Part shown: positions 40,559 through 48,987 of the stretch, in pieces
How the letters are laid out: every line of letters starts with the position of its first letter
Numbering within the stretch: position 1 is the stretch's first letter
Assembly (NCBI GenBank): GCA_964594235.1
Contig: CAZQMF010000003.1
Location: 1-64,000 of the forward strand
Length of the DNA stretch: 64,000 nt
DNA from: CAYLHS01 sp964594235
GTDB lineage: Bacteria > Actinomycetota > Acidimicrobiia > Spongiisociales > UBA4744
Reading direction: 5' to 3'
The notes under the pieces: model-generated
The model's input: only the letters and a program-made list of their open reading frames with translations
What the model was told of the DNA's origin: nothing
Databases searched by the model: none
Made by a program: the position numbers and the translations under genes

Positions 40559-41515
40559 CTATTTCCTGGCTTCGAGCGCCTCGATCAGCTTCGGGAGCAC
40601 CTTGTTGACATCACCGACGATGCCGAGGTCGGACAATGCGAAGATCGGTGCTTCCTCGTCCTTGTTGATCGCGATGATGACCTTGGAGTCCTTCATTCCG
40701 ACGGCGTGCTGCATAGCACCGGAGATCCCGCAGGCGATGTAGACGTCCGGCTTGACAATCTTGCCGGTCTGACCGATCTGGAGGGAGTAGGGGACCCAAC
40801 CCGCATCGACCACGGCACGAGTCGCCCCCTGCGCGGCTTCCAGCAGTTCTGCGAGGCGCTGCGTCAGCGAGAGGTTCTCAGCAGAACCCATGCCTCGACC
40901 TGCCGACACGACCACGGAGGCATCCTCGAGCTGGGGTCCTTCCCGTTCCTCGACGTGGCTCTCGGTCACGATGGCGGCGCCGGCATGGCCGACGTCAGGA
41001 AGACCGACGGTCTCGACCGTGGGTGTCGTTTGACCGCCCGGCTCCGCCGGGAACGACTTCGGCCGGAGCACGACCAGGTGTGGCGTCTTGCCTGTGAATG
41101 CAGTTTCGACGATCTGGCTGCCGCCGAAGATCTCGCTGGTGACGGTCACCGACTCGCCGTCGATGAGCACGTCGATGCCGTTGGAGATCACCGGAAGGCC
41201 CATCCGGGCACTCAGCCGACCTGCCACGTCCCTGTCGGTCGGTGTCAAGCCGAACATGATCACATCGGGATCGTACGTCTCGGCCAGCGTCGCGAGCGCA
41301 GCCGCCCCTGCGGCGCTCGGCAAGTGATCGTTCGTCGGGATGTGGTAGATCGTCGCGGCGCCATAGCTGCCGAGTTGGGCAAACGCCTCGTCGGAACCAT
41401 TGCCGAGGTAGGCGACAGCCGGCGCCTCGGTCAGCGCCCGCGCCTTTGTCAGTAGCTCCAAGCCGATCGGAGCCGGTTCACCCTGCGATTCCTCGATGAA
41501 AACCCAGACCTTCAT
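40559..41515 (-). CDS. etfA: Electron transfer flavoprotein alpha subunit
   Basis: The protein has 318 residues. EtfA carries FAD and passes electrons from acyl-CoA dehydrogenases and other flavoenzymes to the quinone pool. The C-terminal FAD domain shows VVSAGRGMGSAENL, AVVDAGWVPYSLQIGQTG, KPDVYIACGISGAMQHAVGM and the final NKDEEAPIFALSDLGIVGD, all typical. The ATG directly follows the etfB stop without a spacer, so the two subunits are translated in sequence. Confidence 0.95.
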   Translation of the reverse strand: MKVWVFIEESQGEPAPIGLELLTKARALTEAPAVAYLGNGSDEAFAQLGSYGAATIYHIPTNDHLPSAAGAAALATLAETYDPDVIMFGLTPTDRDVAGRLSARMGLPVISNGIDVLIDGESVTVTSEIFGGSQIVETAFTGKTPHLVVLRPKSFPAEPGGQTTPTVETVGLPDVGHAGAAIVTESHVEEREGPQLEDASVVVSAGRGMGSAENLSLTQRLAELLEAAQGATRAVVDAGWVPYSLQIGQTGKIVKPDVYIACGISGAMQHAVGMKDSKVIIAINKDEEAPIFALSDLGIVGDVNKVLPKLIEALEARK

Positions 41516-42274
41516 CTAGATCACCTTCGCTTGTTCGAGGATTTGGAGGATCCGCTGATACGCCTCACCGTCGTCCTCGATGACTTCGCCGGAGGCACGC
41601 TCGGGAGCCGGCCGTACCTCGACGATCTTCTGCGTCGTGGTGGGTGAAACGCCGAGATCCCCGAGACCGATCACGTCGATAGGTTTCTTCTTGGCCCCCA
41701 TGATGCCTTTGAAGGTCGGGTATCGGGGTTCGACGACGCCCGATGTGACCGTCACGAGGACCGGTGTGGGAGATTCGACGACGTCGTAGCCGTACCCGGT
41801 CTGCCGTTGGATGCGGATCGTGCCGTCTTCCTGTTCGAGATGCTTGGCGAACGTGAGGGACGGTACTCCGAGAAGCTCGGCGAGCTGCTGGGGAAGTACA
41901 CCGGCCGAGCCGTCGGTCGACTCGGTGCCGGCGATCACGACGTCAAACTCCTCGCGCTTGATTGCAGCCGCGAGCACTTGGGCGGTTGTCCATGAGTCCG
42001 CACCTTGCAGTGCCGGATCCTCGATCACGATTGCTTTGGCGGCGCCCATCGCGAGCGCTTGGCGGATACCTTGCAGACTTCCTGCGGGGCCCATCGATAC
42101 CAACGTCACGGATCCATCCGTCTGCTCGGCTACCTGGAGCCCCATCTCGACACCGTATCGGTCGGTATCGTCGAGGATCTGGTCGGTCGGGCGCTCGAGG
42201 AAGTGGGTCTCCGCATCCAGCTGGTAGGGTGCCGCCGGGTCTGGTATCTGTTTCGTACACACCGCGACGTTCAT
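41516..42274 (-). CDS. etfB: Electron transfer flavoprotein beta subunit
   Basis: The protein has 252 residues. It starts NVAVCTKQIPDPA as EtfB proteins do, and has the AMP-binding region VIAGTESTDGSAGVLPQQLAELLG, then TFAKHLEQEDG and the recognition loop TPVLVTVTSGVVEPRYPTF, with KKKPIDVIGL close to the C-terminus. GAGAGGAG precedes ATG 42274 and a TAGCAT hexamer lies near 42310, so this is probably the first gene of an etfBA operon. Confidence 0.95.
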   Translation of the reverse strand: MNVAVCTKQIPDPAAPYQLDAETHFLERPTDQILDDTDRYGVEMGLQVAEQTDGSVTLVSMGPAGSLQGIRQALAMGAAKAIVIEDPALQGADSWTTAQVLAAAIKREEFDVVIAGTESTDGSAGVLPQQLAELLGVPSLTFAKHLEQEDGTIRIQRQTGYGYDVVESPTPVLVTVTSGVVEPRYPTFKGIMGAKKKPIDVIGLGDLGVSPTTTQKIVEVRPAPERASGEVIEDDGEAYQRILQILEQAKVI

Positions 42275-42321
42275 CGGACGTGGGCTCCTCTCTCGTTCAT
42301 GTTCGCGAATGCTAGCAATGG

Positions 42322-43137
42322 TCAGCCGAGTGCAGGCAGCAGGTAGTCCAGGAGCCTCGTGAAACGGTCCCTTGCCATCGACGCCGTCTCCTGGACCTCC
42401 TCGTGGGTCAATGGCGTTGGGGACAAGCCTGCTGCGAGGTTCGTGACAAGTGAGATCCCGAGGACCTCGGCTCCCATGTGGCGTGCCGCGATGGCCTCGG
42501 GGACGGTGGACATTCCAACGAGGTCCCCGCCGAGTGTCGCCACCATGCGAATCTCCGCTGGGGTCTCATAGGAGGGCCCGGAAAGCCACGCATAGACACC
42601 CTCACCGAGTTTCACCCCTGCCTCTGCTGCTGCCTCCCGGGCCAGGTGGCGCAGTGTGGGCGAGTAGAGGTGGGTCAAGTCGGGGAATCGCGGGCCGAGA
42701 CGATCGTCGTTGGGGCCGGTCAGCGGGTTTCGGCCGGTCAGGTTCAGATGATCCGAGATGAGCACCAGGTCACCAGGATGCAGGCCGTCGGCGACACCCC
42801 CTGCAGCATTGGTGAGCACGATGATCCTTGCTCCGGCGGCGATGGCGACTCGCACACCGAACACGACCTCATCCAACGGTCGTCCTTCGTACATGTGTGC
42901 TCTCCCGGAGAGCATGAGGATCGGCCCATTCACGTCGGCCGAGTAGAGCGTGCCGCTGTGCCCGGCGATGGTCGGAACGGGCCAACCGGGGATGTCCGAG
43001 TAGGGCATCGGTAGAGCGCCAGGAAGCGAGGACGCGTAGTCGCCGAGCCCGGAACCGAGGACGACCGCCGCCCTGTGGTAGCTCCGACCGAACCGCTTGG
43101 TGATCGCACCTACAGCGGTCGAGATCGATCCGGTCAC
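42322..43137 (-). CDS. punA: Purine nucleoside phosphorylase
   Basis: The protein has 271 residues of the trimeric purine nucleoside phosphorylase family (PNP type II), which splits inosine and guanosine with phosphate. Readable: VVLGSGLGDYASSL (phosphate Ser), ILMLSGRAHMYEG with catalytic His, TNAAGGVADGLHPGDLVLISDH, GPSYETPAEIRM and the base-recognising GMSTVPEAIAARHMG and SLVTNLAAG. GTG 43137 sits in a GTGA overlap with the deoA stop. Last gene of the salvage operon. Confidence 0.93.
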   Translation of the reverse strand: MTGSISTAVGAITKRFGRSYHRAAVVLGSGLGDYASSLPGALPMPYSDIPGWPVPTIAGHSGTLYSADVNGPILMLSGRAHMYEGRPLDEVVFGVRVAIAAGARIIVLTNAAGGVADGLHPGDLVLISDHLNLTGRNPLTGPNDDRLGPRFPDLTHLYSPTLRHLAREAAAEAGVKLGEGVYAWLSGPSYETPAEIRMVATLGGDLVGMSTVPEAIAARHMGAEVLGISLVTNLAAGLSPTPLTHEEVQETASMARDRFTRLLDYLLPALG

Positions 43138-44438
43138 CTGATCTCCTCGAGAACAATGGGGTTCGGCGGTACCAGTTGGTCTTCTATGCGCCACGCGCGC
43201 TCGAGGATCTCTGTTGCTGCCTCCAGCCTCGCTTCATCCGTCCAGGCCACGGTCGCGAGGGGCTGGCCGGTGGTCACCGTGTCGCCGACCTTGGCATGCA
43301 CGGTCACTCCCACCGACGGGTCGATCGGATCTTCCTTGCGTTCGCGTCCGGCACCGAGACGCATGGCTGCGATACCGATCGTGAACGCATCGCACACCGT
43401 CACGAAGCCCCCCCGCGGAGCGGGGATGTCGATTCGTCCGGCAGGCTGAGGGAGCAGTTCGGGGTCTTCGACGACGCGTGGGTCCCCACCCTGCGCTTCG
43501 ATCGCCTCGGCAAACTTCTCCAAGGCGCTCCCATCATCGATCGTGCGCTGGAGGATCTCGCGAGCCTGTTGGTGATCTGTGGCGATCGCACCGAGCAGCA
43601 GCATCTCGGAGCCCAGGCTGAGCGTGATCTCCGTGAGGTCGTCGGGTCCTTCTCCACGAAGCACCTGCAGTGACTCGCTGATCTCGGAGGCGTTTCCGAC
43701 CTCCCTTCCCAGAGGCTGATCCATGCAGGTGAGCAGGGCGACGACGGGCACCTTGTGGGCGGCGCCAAGGTCGACCATCGTCCTGGCGAGCGCGCGTGCC
43801 TGATCGATGTCACGCATGAAAGCGCCCCTCCCTACCTTGACATCGAGTACGAGGCCGTCCAGATCTTCCGCCAGCTTCTTCGACATCACGGACGAGGCGA
43901 TCAGCGGTCTGGACTCGACCGTTCCTGATGCATCCCTGAGCGCGTAGAGCTTCCGATCAGCCGGGACGAGGGACTCGGACTGCCCGGCGAGCACGAGGCC
44001 TATCTCTTCGAGTTGGGCGACGAAGGACTTCGGATCCAGGGTGGTGGTGAATCCCGGTATCGCTTCGAGCTTGTCGAGGGTGCCGCCGGTGTGGCCAAGG
44101 CCGCGTCCGCTGATCATCGGAACCCGCACGCCTGCGGCCGCGACCATCGAGACGAGGGGAATCGACACCTTGTCTCCGACGCCTCCGGTGGAGTGTTTGT
44201 CGATCTTGGCACCTACGATCTCGCCGAGATCCAGTACCTCCCCGGAGTGCAGCATCGCGTCGGTCCATACGGCGAGCTCATCCGGATTCAAGCCGGAGAA
44301 GAAGATCGCCATCGTCATCGCCGCCATCTGGTAGTCGGTGACGAATCCATCCGTGTACTTCTCGATCAGCCACCTGATCTCGCGGGGTGATAGCTCGCGA
44401 CCGTCTCGCTTGTGCCGAATGAGGTCGACTGCATTCAT
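43134..44438 (-). CDS. deoA: Thymidine / pyrimidine-nucleoside phosphorylase
   Basis: The protein has 434 residues. It phosphorolyses thymidine and deoxyuridine to base and deoxyribose-1-phosphate. The diagnostic KHSTGGVGDKVSIPLVSM, ISGRGLGHTGGTLDKLEAIPG, SVMSKKLAEDLDGLVLDVKVG and QPLGREVGNASEI blocks are all present, and the C-terminal 90 residues are the PYNP domain. ATG 44438 overlaps the stop of the small alkyltransferase-like gene (ATGA). It lacks any sign of a fused extra domain. Confidence 0.94.
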   Translation of the reverse strand: MNAVDLIRHKRDGRELSPREIRWLIEKYTDGFVTDYQMAAMTMAIFFSGLNPDELAVWTDAMLHSGEVLDLGEIVGAKIDKHSTGGVGDKVSIPLVSMVAAAGVRVPMISGRGLGHTGGTLDKLEAIPGFTTTLDPKSFVAQLEEIGLVLAGQSESLVPADRKLYALRDASGTVESRPLIASSVMSKKLAEDLDGLVLDVKVGRGAFMRDIDQARALARTMVDLGAAHKVPVVALLTCMDQPLGREVGNASEISESLQVLRGEGPDDLTEITLSLGSEMLLLGAIATDHQQAREILQRTIDDGSALEKFAEAIEAQGGDPRVVEDPELLPQPAGRIDIPAPRGGFVTVCDAFTIGIAAMRLGAGRERKEDPIDPSVGVTVHAKVGDTVTTGQPLATVAWTDEARLEAATEILERAWRIEDQLVPPNPIVLEEIR

Positions 44439-44701
44439 GAGCGGACCACCCTACCATCGCGCACCGTGATCCCTTCAGTGGCCAGGCGGCGGGCCTGCTC
44501 GCCCTCGCATCCCGGTACCAGCCGGCCTTGTGACGACACCACCCGCCACCAGGGGACACCTGAGGAGGTGCGCAGGATATTGCCGACCGCCCTGGCTGCG
44601 CCGGGGTGACCTGCTTGCGCGGCGATCTCGCCGTAGGTCACCACCTCACCTGGGGCCAGCCTGGCGATTGCGGCAGCTACATCGTCGTGGAAGGCGGACA
44701 T
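44435..44701 (-). CDS. Alkyltransferase-like protein (ATL), active-site Cys replaced
   Basis: The protein has 88 residues of the O6-alkylguanine-DNA alkyltransferase DNA-binding domain: VVTYGEIAAQAGHPGAARAVGNILR with the Arg finger, then VPWWRVVSSQGRL where an active enzyme has PCHRV. The acceptor Cys is Trp, as in ATL proteins that flag O6-alkylguanine for nucleotide excision repair without removing it. ATG 44701 overlaps the upp stop by one base and its stop overlaps deoA, placing a DNA-damage sensor inside a nucleoside-salvage operon. Confidence 0.9.
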   Translation of the reverse strand: MSAFHDDVAAAIARLAPGEVVTYGEIAAQAGHPGAARAVGNILRTSSGVPWWRVVSSQGRLVPGCEGEQARRLATEGITVRDGRVVRS

Positions 44702-45321
44702 CAGAGCGTCCCGAAGAGCCTGTCGCCCATGTCACCGAGACCGGGCTGGATGAAGTAATTGGCGCTCAAGTCCCGATCGAGCGACGCGGCGACGATCCGC
44801 ACGTCAGGATGATCGCGCTCCATGCGCTCGACCCCGGCGGGTGCAGTGACCACGCATAGCGCCGTGATGTCTCGCGCGTCGTGCTCCTTGACCTTGTCGA
44901 CGGCCCACGAGAGGGATCCGCCCGTTGCGAGCATGGGTTCGAGGATCAGAACCCTGGTGTTCGCCAGGTCGGGAAACTTCGTGTAGTACTCCTGCGGTTC
45001 CGCCGTCTCCTCGTCACGCTGCACTCCCGCATATCCGACCCGGACCCCGGGCATGAGGTCGAGCACGGCCTGTAGGAGTCCGAGACCGGCCCTCAGGACG
45101 GCAACCGCGACGATCGCGCGGTCGAGCCGGACACCTACCGTCTCCTCGAGTGGTGTCTCCACGGGAATCTGGCGAGTGGGGATATCGGTTGTGGCCTCCA
45201 GGAGGAGCGTGTACGCCAGGCGGCGCGTGGTCTCCCTGAAACGTTCCGTCGAGGTGGTGCGGTCACGGAGGACTGTGAGGTAGTGCTGGGTGAGGGGATG
45301 ATCGACGATGGTCAGGCTCAC
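44701..45321 (-). CDS. upp: Uracil phosphoribosyltransferase
   Basis: The protein has 206 residues, the standard length. It makes UMP from uracil and PRPP. LTIVDHPLTQHYLTVLRD, the VAVLRAGLGLLQAVLD stretch, PRPP loop LILEPMLATGGSL and C-terminal YFIQPGLGDMGDRLFGT are diagnostic. GTG 45321 gives the conserved N-terminus; in-frame codons further upstream lie within the divergent membrane-protein region. It is the first gene of upp-ATL-deoA-punA. Confidence 0.95.
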   Translation of the reverse strand: MSLTIVDHPLTQHYLTVLRDRTTSTERFRETTRRLAYTLLLEATTDIPTRQIPVETPLEETVGVRLDRAIVAVAVLRAGLGLLQAVLDLMPGVRVGYAGVQRDEETAEPQEYYTKFPDLANTRVLILEPMLATGGSLSWAVDKVKEHDARDITALCVVTAPAGVERMERDHPDVRIVAASLDRDLSANYFIQPGLGDMGDRLFGTL

Positions 45322-45357
45322 GCGGTTCCTTCCGACGTCACGAAGGGTACTCGGTCG

Positions 45358-45735
45358 ATGACTACCCTCCCGCCGATGAGAACCGCTACCGCCGTCGGCG
45401 ATGCCGTCGTCATCGCCATCTTGACCATCGTTGGATTCGCCACCCACGAGACCCTCGGCCAGACCGGACGACTGCTGGTCACGATCGGCGCATTCCTCGC
45501 AGCGTGGGCTTTCGTCGCTCCATGGTTCAGGGTCTTTGACGAGAGAGTGGTTCGCAACATCCGAACGGCATGGGTCGTGCCACTCGCCTGGATCGCTGCC
45601 GCGCCACTTGGTGCGGTCGTCAGGGGGTTGATACTCGGGATCGACGTGTCACCGATCTTCGTGCTGGTCATGACCGCCGTTACCGGCGCGGGGCTGGTGC
45701 TGTGGCGAGTGGCTCTAACTGCCTTCGCGAGGTGA
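45358..45735 (+). CDS. DUF3054-like membrane protein
   Basis: 125 residues from ATG 45358 (or 119 from ATG 45376). Four hydrophobic segments: about 11-31, 37-57, 68-87 and 96-119. The patterns GDAVVIAILTIVGFATHE and WFRVFDERVVRNIRTAWVVPLAWIAAAPLG fit DUF3054, an actinobacterial and haloarchaeal membrane family of unknown function. It is divergent from upp with 36 bases between start codons. Confidence 0.75.
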   Translation: MTTLPPMRTATAVGDAVVIAILTIVGFATHETLGQTGRLLVTIGAFLAAWAFVAPWFRVFDERVVRNIRTAWVVPLAWIAAAPLGAVVRGLILGIDVSPIFVLVMTAVTGAGLVLWRVALTAFAR

Positions 45736-45763
45736 CGACATAGCCTGGCTCGCTGCGCCGGCT

Positions 45764-45806
45764 GGTACGTGGTACCTGGTACTTGGTACGGCGGGCAAAG
45801 CCCGCC
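45764..45806. repeat. Heptamer GGTAC repeats plus GC-rich hairpin upstream of ffh
   Basis: GGTAC occurs at 45764, 45771, 45778 and 45785, exactly every 7 bases, and once more at 45812. It is followed by the perfect hairpin GGCGGGC-AAA-GCCCGCC at 45790-45806. This looks like a dispersed intergenic repeat of the REP kind. Its hairpin lies where the -35 region of the ffh promoter would be. Confidence 0.6.
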
Positions 45807-45813
45807 TCCCCGG

Positions 45814-45819
45814 TACACT
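45814..45819 (+). promoter_or_regulatory. -10 element of ffh, leaderless geometry
   Basis: TACACT ends 6 bases before the GTG start of ffh and no Shine-Dalgarno is present. A transcript would begin at or within a base or two of the start codon. Confidence 0.55.
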
Positions 45820-45825
45820 TCTTCC

Positions 45826-47130
45826 GTGTTCGAATCCCTTTCTGATCGGCTGAGTGGTGTCTTCACGCGCTTGCGCGGGAAGGGACGTTTGGGCGATGCG
45901 GACGTCGACGCGGCCCTCCGTGAGATCCGTCTCGCGCTCCTGGAGGCCGATGTCAACGTGTCGGTGGTCAAGACGTTCCTCGCACGAGTGCGCGAGCGGG
46001 CGGTAGGGATCGAGATCACCAAGAGCCTCACGCCCGGACAGCAGGTCGTCAAGATCGTCAACGAGGAGCTCATCACGACGCTGGGCCGTGAGGCCGCGCC
46101 GCTGACGTCCGCCCGTCCGGCGACGATCCTCATGGTTGGGCTTCAAGGTTCCGGCAAGACGACCTCGGCAGCGAAACTGGCCAGGCTCCTGAAACAGAAG
46201 GGGCGCCGGCCGCTGCTCGTCGCCGCCGACCTTCGGCGCCCGGGTGCAGTCGACCAGCTCGTCAGGTTGGGGGAGCAGGTCGGAGTACCGGTCGCGATCG
46301 ACCGCAAACTGCCGAGGCTCCTCAAGACCGCGATGCAGCAGACCAAGACCGACGGCTATGACGTTGTGATCATCGACTCTGCGGGACGCCTCCAGATCGA
46401 CAAGGAGCTGATGAGAGAGCTCTCCGATGTCGAGAAGGCGGTAGATCCCGACGAAGTGTTGTTGGTCGTCGATGCGATGACGGGCCAGGACGCGGTCAGG
46501 GTCGCCCGGGGGTTCCTCGAACACGTCGACGTGACCGGGATCGTACTGTCGAAGCTCGACGGGGATGCACGAGGCGGGGCGGCGATCTCGGTCCGTGAGG
46601 TCACGGGTTGCCCCATCAAGTTCGTCGGCGTGGGGGAGAAGCCCGAGGACTTCGAGTCGTTCCACCCGGACCGGATGGCCTCGCGAATCCTCGGTATGGG
46701 CGACGTTCTGACACTGATCGAGAAAGCCGAGAACGCATGGGATGTGACCGAGGCCGAGGCGATGGTCGACAAACTTCGAACGGCATCGTTCACCTTCGAG
46801 GACTTCCTCCAACAGCTCAAGCAGATTCGCGGAATGGGCGCACTCGACCAACTGCTTGCTATGCTGCCCGGCGCCGGTTCAATGCTTCGCAACGTCCAGA
46901 TCTCGGACAAGGATCTGGGCAAGGTGGAAGCGATCATCCGTTCGATGACCCCGGAGGAGCGTCGAAGGCCCAAGCTGATCGACGGCAGCCGGAAGCGAAG
47001 GATCGCCGCAGGCTCGGGTTCGTCGGCGCAGGAAGTGAACGGGCTGCTGAAGCAGTTCAACGACGCACAGAAGATGATGAAGATGATGGCCCAGGGCAAA
47101 GCGATCCCTGGTCTGAGGAAGCTGAGGTGA
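45826..47130 (+). CDS. ffh: Signal recognition particle protein Ffh
   Basis: The protein has 434 residues. NG GTPase: G1 GLQGSGKTTSAAKLA, ADLRRPGAVDQL, G3 IDSAGRLQIDKEL, G4 SKLDGDARGG and FVGVGEKPEDFESFHPDR; then the Met-rich M domain (about 300-430) with GMGALDQLLAMLPG, RRPKLIDGSRKRRIAAGSG (SRP RNA binding) and MMKMMAQGK. It binds signal peptides and 4.5S RNA and delivers ribosomes to FtsY. GTG 45826 gives the family N-terminus FESLSDRLSGVF. It is followed by rpsP after 4 bases. Confidence 0.95.
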   Translation: MFESLSDRLSGVFTRLRGKGRLGDADVDAALREIRLALLEADVNVSVVKTFLARVRERAVGIEITKSLTPGQQVVKIVNEELITTLGREAAPLTSARPATILMVGLQGSGKTTSAAKLARLLKQKGRRPLLVAADLRRPGAVDQLVRLGEQVGVPVAIDRKLPRLLKTAMQQTKTDGYDVVIIDSAGRLQIDKELMRELSDVEKAVDPDEVLLVVDAMTGQDAVRVARGFLEHVDVTGIVLSKLDGDARGGAAISVREVTGCPIKFVGVGEKPEDFESFHPDRMASRILGMGDVLTLIEKAENAWDVTEAEAMVDKLRTASFTFEDFLQQLKQIRGMGALDQLLAMLPGAGSMLRNVQISDKDLGKVEAIIRSMTPEERRRPKLIDGSRKRRIAAGSGSSAQEVNGLLKQFNDAQKMMKMMAQGKAIPGLRKLR

Positions 47131-47134
47131 CGAC

Positions 47135-47428
47135 ATGGCGGTGAAGCTCCGCCTGATGCGGATGGGAAAGAAGAAGCAGCCGACCTACAGGGTCGTGGCC
47201 GCCGACGTGCGGTCCCCCAGGGACGGACGCTTCATCGAGATCATCGGCCGGTACGATCCCCGACAGGATCCCTCACTGATCGAGATCGACAACGACAAGG
47301 CGCTCGCGTGGCTCAGGAATGGAGCGCAACCGACCGACACGGTGCGGCGTCTTCTCGAGAAGTCCGGTGCCTGGTCTGCATTCAAGGTCGCCAAAGGACA
47401 GATCCACACGGTCGGGGGCGACAAATGA
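47135..47428 (+). CDS. rpsP: 30S ribosomal protein S16
   Basis: The protein has 97 residues. AVKLRLMRMGKKKQPTYRVV, RDGRFIEIIGRYDPRQDPSLIEID and KALAWLRNGAQPTDTVRRLLEKSG are the complete S16 signature. It is in the conserved ffh-rpsP-khpA-rimM order. The khpA ATG overlaps its stop by four bases. Confidence 0.96.
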   Translation: MAVKLRLMRMGKKKQPTYRVVAADVRSPRDGRFIEIIGRYDPRQDPSLIEIDNDKALAWLRNGAQPTDTVRRLLEKSGAWSAFKVAKGQIHTVGGDK

Positions 47429-47676
47429 GCCGCGGTGCCATCGTCGAGAATGTGGTCGCGTACATCATCTCGCAGATCGTCGACCACCCGGACGAGGTCG
47501 ATATCACGCTCGTCGAAGAGGGACCGGAGGACGTCGTCGTTGAGGTCAGGACCGTGAAGTCCGACATGGGCCGTGTCATCGGCAGGAGAGGACGGGTCGC
47601 CAGGGCCGTTCGAACACTCGCCAAGGCCGCCGGGGATGAAGAGGGCCTTCACACCGGAGTCGAGTTCGTCGATTGA
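47425..47676 (+). CDS. khpA: KH-domain RNA-binding protein KhpA
   Basis: An 83-residue single KH domain. The nucleic-acid-binding GxxG loop is VIGRRGRVARAVRTL, preceded by EDVVVEVRTVKSDMG. In other bacteria it forms a dimer with KhpB/Jag and acts in RNA regulation of cell division and elongation. ATG 47425 overlaps rpsP; its own stop overlaps the TTG start of rimM. Confidence 0.94.
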   Translation: MSRGAIVENVVAYIISQIVDHPDEVDITLVEEGPEDVVVEVRTVKSDMGRVIGRRGRVARAVRTLAKAAGDEEGLHTGVEFVD

Positions 47677-48155
47677 TCGTCGGGCGCATCGTCAAAGCCC
47701 ACGGAGTCCGAGGCGAGGTCGTTGTCGTGTCCGAGTCGGACAACCCCACTCGGTTCGCTCGCGGCGCCGTTCTCGACACCCCGGAAGGATCGAAGCTGGT
47801 GGTTCGGGCCAGTCGACCGCACGATGCGTCGCTCATCGTCAGCTTCGAGGGAGTCGACGACCGGACCGCCGCCGAACGACTCCGAGGGAAGGCGCTGTCC
47901 ATTGAAGCCGCGGACAGGAGAGCACTCGAGCCCGACGAGTACTGGCCGGAGGACCTCATCGGCTTGCATGTCCGAGATCAGGAAGGAGCCCCACTCGGCG
48001 AGATTGTGGACGTCGTCATCGGGGCGCAGGATCGACTCGTCGTACAGACCTCTAGGGGTACGGTGGATGTGCCGTTCGTCCGCTCGCTTGTACCGCACGT
48101 CGACATCTCGGGTGGATTCGTGACGGTGAACCCGATTCCCGGCCTGTTCAGTTGA
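47673..48155 (+). CDS. rimM: Ribosome maturation factor RimM
   Basis: The protein has 160 residues. The N-terminal RimM barrel starts IVGRIVKAHGVRGEVVV; the PRC-barrel half has DEYWPEDLIGLHVRDQEGAPLGEIVDVV and ends VPHVDISGGFVTVNPIPGL. It assists 30S head assembly with S19. TTG 47673 overlaps the khpA stop (TTGA). The usual next gene, trmD, is displaced by about 7.7 kb. The 3' end overlaps the convergent lipoprotein gene by 8 bases. Confidence 0.94.
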   Translation: MIVGRIVKAHGVRGEVVVVSESDNPTRFARGAVLDTPEGSKLVVRASRPHDASLIVSFEGVDDRTAAERLRGKALSIEAADRRALEPDEYWPEDLIGLHVRDQEGAPLGEIVDVVIGAQDRLVVQTSRGTVDVPFVRSLVPHVDISGGFVTVNPIPGLFS

Positions 48156-48987
48156 CGACGAGATCCACCGACACGTCCTGATCGCCGCCTTCGCCAACGA
48201 CGAGTTGCACGGCCCCTTTCGGACCGGACTCGAACACCACGGAGAACTCCCCCCACGCTTCGAGATAGTCGGTCGCCGTCGTCACCTGCTGCGACGCGAT
48301 CGAACCTCCCTGCAGGATCCGAACGACCACGTTTGCTTCGAATGTTCTCGCGTACCCCGAGACGGTCAGCGGGTAGGTCGCCTCGGGTCCCCTCGGGGTG
48401 AGGAGCACCACGACGTCGCTTCGCGGGGCGAGTGAGGGGAGCTCTTCCCCACCCGGCTCGAGCTGCACCACGACCCTGGCTGGTGACTGGACGATCTCCG
48501 CGCGCGCCATCGCAGGTGCCGACAGGTGGGCGTCGATGTAGAGGGACCCATCCTGCGACCGAACCACGTACGCCCGATCGACCAGCGCTGATTCGAAGAC
48601 ACCGTCGGTGATGCTGGTGTCGGCGATGTCGGGAAGTGCGATCCTGATCACTCCGATGTCACGAAGGAACTCGACATCGACGTTGCCCGCCGAAGTCGCG
48701 GGTGCACCCGCCTCCGTCGTGAAACCGATCACGAACTGCTCGCATGCTCCGTCCTGATCGGTGTGGAGAGCGGAGATGCGGCTGGCGTCACCGTTGACGT
48801 GAAACGAGAGGAGCTTTCCGCGGTCGGAGAACTCCCCTCCGCACGATGGCGCGGTCGTCGTAGTGGAGGACGGAGCGGTCGACGTCGTTGCCGGCGATGT
48901 CGAAGTCTCAGTGGAGCCGCTTGGCAGCGTCGTGCACCCTGCCACCATCCAGATGGTGACGAGCAGGAGACCTCGGGGTCGCCTCAG
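48148..48987 (-). CDS. Hypothetical lipoprotein with probable CTG start
   Basis: 279 residues if it starts at CTG 48987. That start gives a textbook lipoprotein signal: basic RRPRG, hydrophobic LLLVTIWMV, lipobox AGC with Cys18, then a Ser/Thr/Pro linker. GGGAG lies at 48995-48999, 7 bases upstream, and the CTG overlaps the gap stop (CTGA). No ATG, GTG or TTG is better: the ATG inside the signal would remove it, and upstream ones would put basic residues of the gap region in front. The mature domain is beta-rich and contains an AMIN-like pattern (SLYIDAHLSA, ARVVVQLEPGG) and a spore-germination GerMN/Gmad2-like C-terminal (PLTVSGYARTFEANVVVRI, FSVVFESGPKG), as in cell-surface lipoproteins. 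Confidence 0.75.
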   Translation of the reverse strand: MRRPRGLLLVTIWMVAGCTTLPSGSTETSTSPATTSTAPSSTTTTAPSCGGEFSDRGKLLSFHVNGDASRISALHTDQDGACEQFVIGFTTEAGAPATSAGNVDVEFLRDIGVIRIALPDIADTSITDGVFESALVDRAYVVRSQDGSLYIDAHLSAPAMARAEIVQSPARVVVQLEPGGEELPSLAPRSDVVVLLTPRGPEATYPLTVSGYARTFEANVVVRILQGGSIASQQVTTATDYLEAWGEFSVVFESGPKGAVQLVVGEGGDQDVSVDLVVN

